Assembly: GCA_029288195.1 (NCBI GenBank)
Contig: JARFPR010000142.1
Span: 1-38,528 of the forward strand
Direction: 5' to 3'
Source: Gammaproteobacteria bacterium
GTDB lineage: Bacteria; Pseudomonadota; Gammaproteobacteria; GCA-001735895
Length of the DNA stretch: 38,528 bases
Part shown: one piece after another, positions 1 through 8,160 of the stretch
How positions within the stretch are numbered: the first letter of the stretch is position 1
Layout: every line of letters begins with the position of its first letter
The notes under the pieces: generated by a model
Database searches by the model: none
What the model saw: only the letters and a program-made list of their open reading frames with translations
Told to the model about the DNA's origin: nothing
Made by a program: the position numbers and the translations under genes

Positions 1-1
1 C

Positions 2-118
2 GCTTTGGACGACGATCCCCACGTCAAACCCGTCAGACATATCTACGTCGGCGACATGGCAAAGTGGTACGAAATTACCGACGACTTGCCGGTGTTCCGC
101 GAAGAGCCAACAAGCTGA
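2..118 (+). CDS. GFA-family protein, C-terminal fragment
   Basis: The window opens inside a gene; 38 codons and a TGA stop remain. The translated tail contains RHIYVGDMAKWYEITDDLPV, which resembles the usual C-terminal end of glutathione-dependent formaldehyde-activating (GFA/CENP-V) domain proteins, where a phrase like HIYVGSKAPWFEITDDLP is typical. These are small zinc-binding proteins with a Mss4-like fold; most have no proven formaldehyde activity. The zinc-binding cysteines would lie upstream, outside the window, so the family call rests on the tail alone. It is followed by a 341-bp gap, so it is probably not co-transcribed with the next gene. Confidence 0.6.
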   Translation, partial: ALDDDPHVKPVRHIYVGDMAKWYEITDDLPVFREEPTS

Positions 119-459
119 GTCGAATGCAATAAGTTAATTCACCTTACATGTCTATGATGGGCTGGATTTCGCCGCTGACTAATCGAGTTTTAGCTTCAGT
201 TTTCTCATAAGCAGACCTTCATGCAGCCATGCGGGAGGCAATCTTCGGCCAGGTGAATATTTCACAACTTTCCCGGTATTACTGCATAGCAATCAGGGTA
301 ATAGCCAACTGAACGATCTCTACCACTTTCCTAAAATTTCAATATCAAAAACAAACAGGGGATGCCCCTGCGGATACTCGCTCTGATGCGCATTGCAATA
401 GCAAGAAACCCGCAAGAGATATTAATCAATTTTGGAGGAGCTGACCCGGCGGTTAGATC
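119..459. other. intergenic region with a short GC hairpin
   Basis: This 341-bp gap has no convincing reading frame. It contains one perfect short hairpin, CAGGGG-ATG-CCCCTG at 356-370, with no T-tract after it, so it is not a standard intrinsic terminator; it could be an operator or chance. A strong Shine-Dalgarno sequence (GGAGGAG, 434-440) lies at the right end but is 19 nt from the first in-frame ATG at 460, which is unusually far. No clear -35/-10 pair was seen. Confidence 0.4.
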
Positions 460-1203
460 ATGCACTTTGACATTTACGGGGCCTTAAGCTGGATAATCGG
501 GAAACAGATGGAAGTTAACTTGCAGGATTTTTCAGGGGAGTATCTCTATAGTGTTGCAGCAATTTTCAGTGCCGGGGCCTATCTCTTGCGCAGCACGCTC
601 TGGTTACGGATTCTTCTCGTATTGGCGGCGATTGTCTACATTATAACTGGCGTTAGTCTCGGGATTACCTCCATGATTGGCTGGAATTCGACTTATCTGC
701 TGATCAACCTTGCTCATATTGTGGTGTTGATGCTCTATCGCGTCACCATAAATTTGCCCCCGGAAACACGCGAGATTTACCGGCAATACTTTTCAACGAT
801 GTCGACGCGTGAATTCGAAAAACTGATAATGATGAATTATTTCAATGTATATAAGGAGCAGTATATTGCCACCGAACAGAGTGATACCGACCGGCTCTAC
901 ATCATCCTCAAAGGCGAGGTCAAGATGACTCGCAAGAAAAAAACTATAGCGGTGCTGCGCCGCGGCGACTTTATAGGTGAGATGAGTTTTCTAACCAACG
1001 AACAGGCGACGGCTGACGCCTATGCGGAGAATCTTGTGCAATGCGCTTTCTGGACACATAGCAACCTTGAAAAACTGAAACTCAGGAACAAGGATACCTA
1101 CAATAAATTCATCGCCATCATCGGTCGCGACCTGGTGAGAAAACTCAATTCGCAATATGATGTTCACATCGAACTGGTTACTAGGCTCGATTACGTCATA
1201 TAG
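460..1203 (+). CDS. membrane protein with three TM helices and a cyclic-nucleotide-binding-like (Popeye-like) domain
   Basis: The 247-residue protein has three hydrophobic segments (about residues 28-44, 48-70 and 77-94) followed by a cytoplasmic cyclic-nucleotide-binding-like fold (about 118-225). The order of three helices then a cNMP fold is that of Popeye-domain (POPDC) proteins. The domain shows DRLYIILKGEV and then GEMSFL (G173-E174), matching the phosphate-binding cassette of CAP/PKA-type domains. The arginine normally found ten residues after the glycine is Ala183 here, so ordinary cAMP binding is doubtful. An in-frame stop at 454-456 makes ATG 460 the first possible start, although the best ribosome site is 19 nt upstream; ATG 508 is an alternative. 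No coupled genes: the next gene is convergent after 227 bp with no obvious terminator. The specific role is unknown. Confidence 0.7.
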   Translation: MHFDIYGALSWIIGKQMEVNLQDFSGEYLYSVAAIFSAGAYLLRSTLWLRILLVLAAIVYIITGVSLGITSMIGWNSTYLLINLAHIVVLMLYRVTINLPPETREIYRQYFSTMSTREFEKLIMMNYFNVYKEQYIATEQSDTDRLYIILKGEVKMTRKKKTIAVLRRGDFIGEMSFLTNEQATADAYAENLVQCAFWTHSNLEKLKLRNKDTYNKFIAIIGRDLVRKLNSQYDVHIELVTRLDYVI

Positions 1204-1430
1204 GCAACTATCACGATGATGATGCAGTATCACCAAGTATGGGAAAAATTAACACCCTATTTTCACTATTCCAGCAAGTAAAGAATAGAGATTAACGACG
1301 TCTACCAGCTCCGAAAACTGACTAACTTCTGCCGACATGCCCAATATGGTCTGCCCCCTAATACCACCCAACACTCCTGGGTCATAGACTCGGACGCTTC
1401 AAGGAATTGGCAAAGAGTGTTCCTTTTTTA

Positions 1431-2900
1431 TCATGGGCTAGAATGGTCGACAACGACAATAATGCTCTGTGCGACGAAGCAACCGCCTGTACCCTCGGCG
1501 CCAAAAACATCGATCTTTTGACCACTCTCCAGATCAGCGACATTGATCCTAGTGGCCAGGGTGCCGTCGTCAAGGAGAGTGACCATGAATACATCGGTAT
1601 CATCGTCGAACGTAACACAGCGGTCGCCGCCGTCTGTGAGCAACGTTAGCGTTGTCGCCTGCAGCGTTCCAATTTCACCGGTCAGCTGGGTGGTGGCGGA
1701 GACGTCGAGGATGACCAGCGCTGCATTTAATGTATCGGGCGTCATGTTAGAGAGCATCAAAACCCCGTCGACCGTTGCCTTTGTACCCACCCCAATGACG
1801 CTGAAGTCAAGTTCCTGGCCTTTACGTGAAAATATTCGCGTATCCGGAAGCAGTTGCACATCGATATGTTGACCTGTCACGAACCCCTGGCCCGGATCGA
1901 TTTCGTAATCAAACGCAGCCATCGCGTCGGCGGGAGCCGAGTGTGCGCTGCCGTTCAGGCTAATAAAACTGCCTGGGGCACCCACTTCGATGACCACGGC
2001 CTCCATCAACAAATTGTGATGTTCGTAATCGTCGTCATGCTCGTGGTAACCATCATCGTCGTCGTCATCGCCATGGCGTTCGTTGTGCAATGATCCGGCT
2101 GCCGCCGGGCGCAGAAAGCCGATCACGGTCAGCTCGTCACCCTTGACGATTTTATCTAGCGTCAGCGCGCCGTCGGTGTCAAATATCGAACTTTGTGCTG
2201 CATCGACGTCGATGCAACCGTCCCAGTCCTGATTTACGCGCGTTCCACATAACTCCAGTGTATCCGTTGCGGGATCGACTTCAGCCGCCTCGCCACTGAG
2301 ACGCACCAGGCGGTTGTCCTGCCGATGGCCGATTATGTCGACGAAAATGACTGGGCGAAAATGCCACTTGCCATTACCTGATTCGTGGAGTTTAAGCGAC
2401 TTTTCCGCGTCGATATCGATCTGTATCAACAGCGTCTCGCCCGCTGTGACGTAAAAAGGGCCGCGCGGATTCAGGTCGATCTTGCCGTGTCCCGACAGTT
2501 TTACGTCGTGCGACTCGGCGACATTGCCGTCAGGTTCCAGCTTGATCAACTCGATTTTATCGACCAGCAGGCGAATTTTCTCGAACTCTCCACTAGCCAC
2601 GTCTGTCGTCAGCGCGAACAGTTCGGAATGACTGCGCATCTTCAGCAGGTCGATTGTTTTGGAGCCGCTGAATATAGTTACCGGTCCGTTATCTGACAGT
2701 AGCCGGATTTCACGCAGGGTGATATTGATAACATCGAATTCGGCTGTAGGTCCGTCGGTGAGCAGAATGCCGACTGACCCAGTACTACCTGTGGATGATG
2801 TCTCGACACCGCCGCCACCGCCGCCACCGCAGGAAACCAAAACTGCTGCCAGCGCAATAACAGAAAAAGCGGCTGCTAATCTTTGTATGAATGAGTGCAT
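1431..2900 (-). CDS. DUF4382 domain lipoprotein
   Basis: The 489-residue protein starts with a lipoprotein signal peptide ending in LVSC (Cys24), followed by a Gly-rich and Ser/Thr-rich linker. Residues about 41-190 match the DUF4382 pattern (GSVGILLTDGPTAEFDVINI, then a section ending in a LLIQIDIDAEKSL-like strand). Near residues 272-297 is a run of Asp and His (HNERHGDDDDDDGYHEHDDD), encoded at about 2010-2085, which could bind divalent metal. The rest looks like beta-rich repeats about 80 residues long, comparable to DUF5666-type modules, though I am unsure of that name. An AAGGA ribosome site lies 8 nt before the ATG. It stands alone and is convergent with the gene on its left. Lipidation and export are inferred from the lipobox; the function is not known. 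Confidence 0.75.
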   Translation of the reverse strand: MHSFIQRLAAAFSVIALAAVLVSCGGGGGGGVETSSTGSTGSVGILLTDGPTAEFDVINITLREIRLLSDNGPVTIFSGSKTIDLLKMRSHSELFALTTDVASGEFEKIRLLVDKIELIKLEPDGNVAESHDVKLSGHGKIDLNPRGPFYVTAGETLLIQIDIDAEKSLKLHESGNGKWHFRPVIFVDIIGHRQDNRLVRLSGEAAEVDPATDTLELCGTRVNQDWDGCIDVDAAQSSIFDTDGALTLDKIVKGDELTVIGFLRPAAAGSLHNERHGDDDDDDGYHEHDDDYEHHNLLMEAVVIEVGAPGSFISLNGSAHSAPADAMAAFDYEIDPGQGFVTGQHIDVQLLPDTRIFSRKGQELDFSVIGVGTKATVDGVLMLSNMTPDTLNAALVILDVSATTQLTGEIGTLQATTLTLLTDGGDRCVTFDDDTDVFMVTLLDDGTLATRINVADLESGQKIDVFGAEGTGGCFVAQSIIVVVDHSSP

Positions 2901-3279
2901 TACGAATGTCCTTTTTATATTTGGAATAATCGTAACAGGGTAAAATTGGGATTAATATCCCTTAATTGAGTGAATTCTCCTCATTTATGCTAACCGGTTA
3001 TCACGAACTAGCTTTTTTTTGTGGATATCGAAGGTTCTTGTCAATCCGAGTTGCGTGCAAACAAAAGGTAATTGCACAGATATAGACATCAGTACCTGCA
3101 GTCGAACCTAGCAATGCTGCAACGCCGAACGTCCATTGTGGGTCGTCGTTAGCAGACTCTTGGAAATATACTGTCAGTGTCTGCTATTGGCTGAATTTCG
3201 CCGAATTTCAGTCAAGACTGACTGTTGAAATAAGCCTATTTAAAGCTTCAGTGATTGATTCGCTGGAATGAACGTCGGC
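2901..3279. other. intergenic region upstream of the DUF4382 gene and downstream of rapA
   Basis: This 379-bp stretch has no supported gene. It lies after the end of rapA and before the start of the DUF4382 gene, both on the minus strand, so it should hold the promoter of the latter. A short inverted repeat GGGAT-TAAT-ATCCC at 2948-2961 sits about 50 bp before the DUF4382 start and could be an operator, but it is short. No clear terminator for rapA was found. Confidence 0.35.
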
Positions 3280-5952
3280 TTAAATTGCTACTATCACCCG
3301 GACCGCGTCGAGACGCACACGCGCATGCTCAAGCGCAGTTTCGAAACGGTCGAGCTGGTCCCGGAAAAATTCGATCTCGTCGTTGCGCACCCCGGGATTG
3401 ATCTTTTGCAATGTCCTGAGGCGTTCGACCTCGTGCCCGAGCAGGTCACGTCCGTTGGTGCGGGCGTTGTTAATCAACTCGGGTACCCGGGTATCGGCAA
3501 CCAGATCCGCCATTTCCAGCATACGCGTTAACTCGCTTTGCCGGGCTTTGACAATCTTGATCGCGGTATCCTGATCGACGCGTTGTGACTGTTGCAGACT
3601 CGCTTCGAGTTCGAGCCTTTCGGCATGATCCTGCCCGGACTCGTCGATCACTACCCTGATGCTCGAATTCGGAAAATAACGCTCGTTATGGCTATGCGAA
3701 TCATCACTGAATTCCATCAGGAAATGACATTCCGCAAGCAATGTCCCCGCTTTAACGCCGTTGTAATTCAGAGCGACTAGCGCGGTATTTCCGAATTCAC
3801 TGCTCAGGATCATATCCATAGAATTGCGCACGAAAGGATGCTCCCAGGTCAGGTAATGCAAGTCTTCATTGGCAAGTGCAGCGCTGCGGTCGTAGGTAAC
3901 GGTCATACCATCCTCAGGTAAGCCCGGCATCTGCGTGAGCATGTTATCACCCGGAGTTACGACCCATCGATCCTGACCGCGAATCTCGCTGTTGACGCCG
4001 TAGCAATCGTAAATGCGCTCCATGAATTTGAACAAATCGAAATCAAGCTCGCGCTGCATCGCTTCAGCGATGAGTGATTCCGCGACCTGGGGCCTGCAGG
4101 AATTTATCTCGAGCAGGCGGTCACGTCCCTGCTGTAATGCCTGGTCGAGCGACTGGTGCAGTTCATGCGTTTGTTCGATAAACCCGTCAACTGGCAGCTG
4201 CGGATCATCCAGGTGGCGTTGTAACTGGTCGCGGGTTCTAAGGTAAACCTGGTGTCCGGCCGGGCAGGTATGCGAAAACGCACCCAGGCCTTCATGGTAC
4301 CAGCGAAACAGGATCTGCTGCGCACTCCCTTTCACATAGGGCACGTGGATGTTGATGACTGCGTTCTGTCCGATGCGATCGAGACGGCCGATGCGTTGCT
4401 CCAGTAAATCAGGATTGCCCGGTAGATCGAACAGCACCAGGTGATGGGCAAATTGAAAGTTGCGCCCTTCGCTGCCAATCTCCGAGCATATCAATACCTG
4501 GGCCCCATCTTCCTGCTCTGCAAACCAGGCTGCCGAGCGGTCACGTTCGATCAGGCTCATGCCCTCGTGAAACAACGCCGCGCGTACTCCGAAGTTCTGT
4601 TTCAAATCGGCAACCAGCTGTTGCGCGGTGCTTGCGGTGGCAGTAATAACCAACACCTTTTTACTTCGATACTCGCGCAAAAACTCACCTAACCAGTGGC
4701 GGTAGGGATCACCGTCATCGTTCGCGGATAACGCCACCGGGTGTACCTCGCGCGCGGGAAACCCCTTGACCACGTGCCGCGTATTGCGAAATAAAACCCG
4801 GCCGGTGCCGTGCTGGTCAAGCAAATCGTCTAACGCCGCCGTCTGTTCCGGATCATCGAGCAGAGCCTGCGCCTGCTCGGCGAGCTCCCGGTAACCCTGC
4901 TCTTCCTGCAGAAAGCGACCGAGATCGCTGAATCGATCCGGATCCAGCAGGCGCAATCGCGCGAAATGACTTTCCTTACCCAGCTGTTCCGGGGTTGCTG
5001 TGAGTAGCAACAGTCCAGCGGTGTTTTCAGCGAGATTTTCGACCAGTTGGTACTCGGGACTCGGCGCTTCGGGTGACCATAAAAGATGGTGCGCTTCATC
5101 CACCACCAGCAAGTCCCATTCTCCATCGCCTGCGTGCGCAGCCTGCCGTGGATGCTCAACCAGGTACTCGAGGCTGCAAAGCACCAGCTGCTCGCCATGA
5201 AAAGGATTTTCGCTATCGTCAAACTCGATTTCTTCGTGCTCGGGATCGGCCAGCCGTGCCTCATCGAAAATGCTGAACATCAGGTTGAAGCGGCGCAACA
5301 TTTCAACCAGCCACTGGTGTACCAGGGACTCCGGCACGACGATCAATACCCGTTGTGCGCGCTCGAGTAACAGCAGCTGGTGCAGAATTAACCCGGCTTC
5401 GATGGTTTTGCCAAGGCCAACTTCGTCGGCGAGCAGGACTCGTGGTGAGTATCGGCGAGATACCTCGTGCGCGATGTAAAGTTGGTGTGCAATCAGGCTG
5501 GTGCGACTGCCGGCCAGGCCATACACCGAGGACTGCTGCAGCCGGTTGGCAATTTCGCGGGTCTTGCTGCGCAGGCTAAACCACTTGTTACGGTCGATCT
5601 GGGCGTTCAGGAGTCTTTCACCCGGCTGATTCAACTGCAGGAAATTACTCAATCGACCTTCCGGAAGCTCAACTCGGTCGCCATGCTCATCTTCGCAGTT
5701 ATAGACGATCAGGCCGTTGGCCTCGGTCAGCTCGAGTACTCTCAGGATCAGCCCGTCCTGTTTTTCAACCCAGTCACCCTCGCGGAAACGCACCCGGGTC
5801 AGTGGCGCATCGGCGCGCGCATAGATGCGGGTTTCACCCGTTGCCGGGAACACGATGCTGACGGTACGGTGCTCAATTTCAATCACCATACCCAGGCCCA
5901 GCTGGAGTTCGGCGGCGCTGATCCAGCGCTGACCTACGACAAATTCGTGCAT
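3280..5952 (-). CDS. rapA: RNA polymerase-associated ATPase RapA (HepA)
   Basis: RapA is a Swi2/Snf2-type ATPase that binds RNA polymerase and helps recycle it after transcription. The N-terminal phrase VGQRWISAAELQLGLG matches the E. coli Tudor-like start (LGQRWISDTESELGLG). Helicase motif I is LLADEVGLGKTIEAG, motif II is VVDEAHHLLWS, motif III is LLLTATPEQLG, and motifs V/VI appear as CSEIGSEGRNFQFA and EQRIGRLDRIGQ. The end, RLDAVRVIVAI, matches the E. coli C-terminus. The frame stays open to an ATG at 6003, but homology fits the ATG at 5950-5952 (MHEFVVGQRW), giving about 890 residues against 968 in E. coli. Most of the difference is a missing insert of roughly 60-75 residues between the two helicase lobes. 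Divergent from bioD. Confidence 0.95.
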   Translation of the reverse strand: MHEFVVGQRWISAAELQLGLGMVIEIEHRTVSIVFPATGETRIYARADAPLTRVRFREGDWVEKQDGLILRVLELTEANGLIVYNCEDEHGDRVELPEGRLSNFLQLNQPGERLLNAQIDRNKWFSLRSKTREIANRLQQSSVYGLAGSRTSLIAHQLYIAHEVSRRYSPRVLLADEVGLGKTIEAGLILHQLLLLERAQRVLIVVPESLVHQWLVEMLRRFNLMFSIFDEARLADPEHEEIEFDDSENPFHGEQLVLCSLEYLVEHPRQAAHAGDGEWDLLVVDEAHHLLWSPEAPSPEYQLVENLAENTAGLLLLTATPEQLGKESHFARLRLLDPDRFSDLGRFLQEEQGYRELAEQAQALLDDPEQTAALDDLLDQHGTGRVLFRNTRHVVKGFPAREVHPVALSANDDGDPYRHWLGEFLREYRSKKVLVITATASTAQQLVADLKQNFGVRAALFHEGMSLIERDRSAAWFAEQEDGAQVLICSEIGSEGRNFQFAHHLVLFDLPGNPDLLEQRIGRLDRIGQNAVINIHVPYVKGSAQQILFRWYHEGLGAFSHTCPAGHQVYLRTRDQLQRHLDDPQLPVDGFIEQTHELHQSLDQALQQGRDRLLEINSCRPQVAESLIAEAMQRELDFDLFKFMERIYDCYGVNSEIRGQDRWVVTPGDNMLTQMPGLPEDGMTVTYDRSAALANEDLHYLTWEHPFVRNSMDMILSSEFGNTALVALNYNGVKAGTLLAECHFLMEFSDDSHSHNERYFPNSSIRVVIDESGQDHAERLELEASLQQSQRVDQDTAIKIVKARQSELTRMLEMADLVADTRVPELINNARTNGRDLLGHEVERLRTLQKINPGVRNDEIEFFRDQLDRFETALEHARVRLDAVRVIVAI

Positions 5953-6054
5953 GCTCATAACGATCAAAGTAAAACGCGCGCGATTATAACAGCTGGCCCG
6001 CATTTACCACCATCATTGCTTGCAGTTGCAAGTTAAGTTGCACAAAATGAAGCC

Positions 6055-6711
6055 ATGATTGCGCTCGACGATAACGGCTATTTCGTCACCGGTTCCGATA
6101 CCGATGTCGGCAAAACCTACGTGACCTGCGAAATCGTAAGACAATTGTGTCAGCACGGAGTCGGCATTGAAACGCGCAAACCCGTGGAATCGGGGTGCGA
6201 ATTATCTGCCACCGGAGACCTGGTCACGCACGACGCAGCGGCATTGCAGGCCGCCAATGGTAATCGTGAAGAAATCGAGCGGATTACCCCCTATCGCTAC
6301 CGCGCCGCGCTGGCTCCACATCGGGCGGCCCGCCTCGAGCAGCAGGAAATTTACCTGGAGTCGCTGGTTGACGCCTGCAGTCGCGACGACATGGAACATC
6401 GACTGATCGTCGAAGGTGCGGGAGGATTTTATTCTCCACTCGCCGAAAATGGTTTAAACGCAGACCTGGCGAGCGCTCTACAGTTGCCGGTCATTGTCGT
6501 GGTTAATAATCGTATCGGCGCGGTCAACCAGAGCCTGATGACACTGCAGGCGGTGGAAAGCAGGCAGCTGCGGGTTGCGGCAATCGTATTAAACCAGGTT
6601 ACAGGCACAATCGATGATGCCATGGACAATGCTTCCGACGTGAAGTCATACTGCGATGTCCCCCTGTTTTGCTGCGGGCACGATGCCCCGCTGCCGGCCC
6701 TGTTCGGATAA
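6055..6711 (+). CDS. bioD: dethiobiotin synthetase BioD
   Basis: BioD closes the ureido ring of dethiobiotin from 7,8-diaminopelargonic acid, CO2 and ATP, the step before BioB. The 218-residue protein has the P-loop GSDTDVGKT at residues 13-21, the substrate-binding RKPVESGC segment, and EGAGGFYSPL, equivalent to the EGAGG(W)xxPL signature. VVNNRIGAVNQSLM follows, as in the family. Length is close to the E. coli enzyme (about 225). It is not in a bio operon here: it sits alone, divergent from rapA, and is followed after 4 nt by an unknown membrane protein, so it probably leads a bioD-(unknown)-rarD transcript. Confidence 0.93.
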   Translation: MIALDDNGYFVTGSDTDVGKTYVTCEIVRQLCQHGVGIETRKPVESGCELSATGDLVTHDAAALQAANGNREEIERITPYRYRAALAPHRAARLEQQEIYLESLVDACSRDDMEHRLIVEGAGGFYSPLAENGLNADLASALQLPVIVVVNNRIGAVNQSLMTLQAVESRQLRVAAIVLNQVTGTIDDAMDNASDVKSYCDVPLFCCGHDAPLPALFG

Positions 6712-6715
6712 CTCC

Positions 6716-7267
6716 ATGGCCCGCTCTCGTCTAGATCGGTTTCTCGCGCCCTGGGTTTTTGTTTTGACGGGAATTATTTTCAATATTCTCGCAGCGGTAA
6801 TTACGCATTATTTTATCGGTCTCAACAATGACGAGATCAATATCATCGATCGTGAAATCCAGCGCAAAGAGGTACTGATCGACAGCTTGTGGCAGTCGAA
6901 AAACGAGATTGAACGCAAAAAAGAGTTCTTCATCCTGCTGCTTTCGAGTGAGCCCGCTAAGCCCAACGTGGTCGAAACCATTTATCGCGATTACCTGAAA
7001 GAAGTCATAGGTAGCCATGGGCTCAAGGAGTATTCGCCCCGTATGGATCGAGACACCGGCAGCGATCTCGACTTGCTGCTCGACACTAGCGGTGCGGCAC
7101 AAAAATCGATCATTGAATCGATCAACAATACTTACTTTGAAACCCTCGAATTGCAGGAAACCAAAATGCCGCTGGTACGCGATAACTCGCGCCTGTTTAG
7201 TATCGCCATCTTCTTGCAAGTCATCGGCCTGATCCTGGTACTGGCGCGCGATTTACGGCGACAGTAA
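6716..7267 (+). CDS. hypothetical two-helix inner-membrane protein
   Basis: I do not recognise this family. The frame is open from 6656 inside bioD, but the ATG at 6716, four bases after the bioD stop, is the natural start and gives 183 residues beginning MARSRLDRFLAPWVF. There is one hydrophobic helix near the N-terminus (about residues 10-33) and one at the C-terminus (about 158-176, ending ARDLRRQ). Between them is a mostly hydrophilic, charged, probably helical region of about 120 residues, beginning with a heptad-like stretch rich in Glu, Lys and Ile. That architecture suggests a periplasmic helical domain anchored at both ends. It is only 5 nt from rarD, so it is probably co-transcribed with bioD and rarD. 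No catalytic motif was seen. Confidence 0.7.
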   Translation: MARSRLDRFLAPWVFVLTGIIFNILAAVITHYFIGLNNDEINIIDREIQRKEVLIDSLWQSKNEIERKKEFFILLLSSEPAKPNVVETIYRDYLKEVIGSHGLKEYSPRMDRDTGSDLDLLLDTSGAAQKSIIESINNTYFETLELQETKMPLVRDNSRLFSIAIFLQVIGLILVLARDLRRQ

Positions 7268-7272
7268 ACCAC

Positions 7273-8160
7273 ATGAACAAGGGCTACGCGGTAATTCTTA
7301 CCGGTTATATCGGCTGGGGATTGTTCCCGCTTTACTGGGCCTTGCTGGCGCATGTTCCCGCGATCGAGGTCTTGTTGCACCGCATGCTATGGTCGCTCCC
7401 GGTCCTGTTGCTACTGGTTATCCTGAGCCAGCGACGTCGGTCACAGGTTAAAAATGCACTCCTATCCTGGCAGGAACTCAAGTGGCTGGCTTTTTCCAGC
7501 CTGGTGATTTGCCTCAACTGGGGGATTTATATCTGGGCTGTTGCCAACCAGCGCGTGGTTGAAGCCAGCATGGGCTATTTCCTGACCCCGCTACTGAATG
7601 TGCTTGCCGGCGTTATCGTGTTTAACGAAAAACTGACTCGGCTGAACATTGTCGCCGTCCTGTTTGCCGCGGCTGGCGTCGCCTACTATGTTTTCGCAAC
7701 CGCAACAATCCCCTGGATAGGCCTGGCGGTGGGTCTGAGCTTTGCCAGCTATGGGTTGATGCGCAAACAAATGAAGACCAATGCCGTGCCCGGGCTATTG
7801 GTCGAGATTCTGCTATTACTGCCATTTACGTTGGCGCTGATTGCCTGGTTGCATTTCCGCGGAGAAGCGATGTTCCTGAATCACGACCTGGATACCGATT
7901 TGCTGCTGATTCTCGGTGGACCGATTACGGTGATACCACTTGCTTTTTTCACTGCCGGAACGCGCATGTTGCCGATGACCACGGTGGGCATATTATTTTA
8001 TGTTACGCCTTCACTGCAGTTTTTATCTGGCGTACTGCTGCTTGGAGAAGCTTTCGATTTGAACAAGCTGGTGGGATTTATCGGAATCTGGATCGGGCTC
8101 GCCGTTTTCAGTTACAGCCTGCTGGCGCGCAGGGATGCGCCCGACACCGCGGCAGTCTAG
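7273..8160 (+). CDS. rarD: EamA-family transporter RarD
   Basis: RarD belongs to the drug/metabolite transporter superfamily, with ten predicted membrane helices in two EamA repeats; the physiological substrate is not established. The 295-residue protein follows E. coli RarD closely in pattern: GYIGWGLFPLYWALL near the start, EVLLHRMLWSLPVL, NWGIYIWAVANQRVVEAS, GYFLTPLLNV, and GLSFASYGLMRKQ in the second half. The family's E. coli member has 296 residues, so it appears complete. Its TAG stop overlaps the pykA stop on the opposite strand (shared CTAG at 8157-8160), so the two convergent genes have no room for a terminator between them. Confidence 0.9.
   Translation: MNKGYAVILTGYIGWGLFPLYWALLAHVPAIEVLLHRMLWSLPVLLLLVILSQRRRSQVKNALLSWQELKWLAFSSLVICLNWGIYIWAVANQRVVEASMGYFLTPLLNVLAGVIVFNEKLTRLNIVAVLFAAAGVAYYVFATATIPWIGLAVGLSFASYGLMRKQMKTNAVPGLLVEILLLLPFTLALIAWLHFRGEAMFLNHDLDTDLLLILGGPITVIPLAFFTAGTRMLPMTTVGILFYVTPSLQFLSGVLLLGEAFDLNKLVGFIGIWIGLAVFSYSLLARRDAPDTAAV

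Noticed and set aside
1204..1430. Terminator or small gene between the Popeye-like gene and the DUF4382 gene
   Set aside because: Only a T-run near 1424-1429 and weak four-base pairings were seen; no supported frame.
1854..2093. Plus-strand frame with hydrophobic Val-rich end opposite the Asp/His loop
   Set aside because: It is the antisense reading of GAC/CAC-rich codons in the DUF4382 gene, with no ribosome site.
5953..6003. Longer RapA start at 6003
   Set aside because: The extra 17 residues have no counterpart in RapA proteins; ATG 5952 aligns with the known N-terminus.
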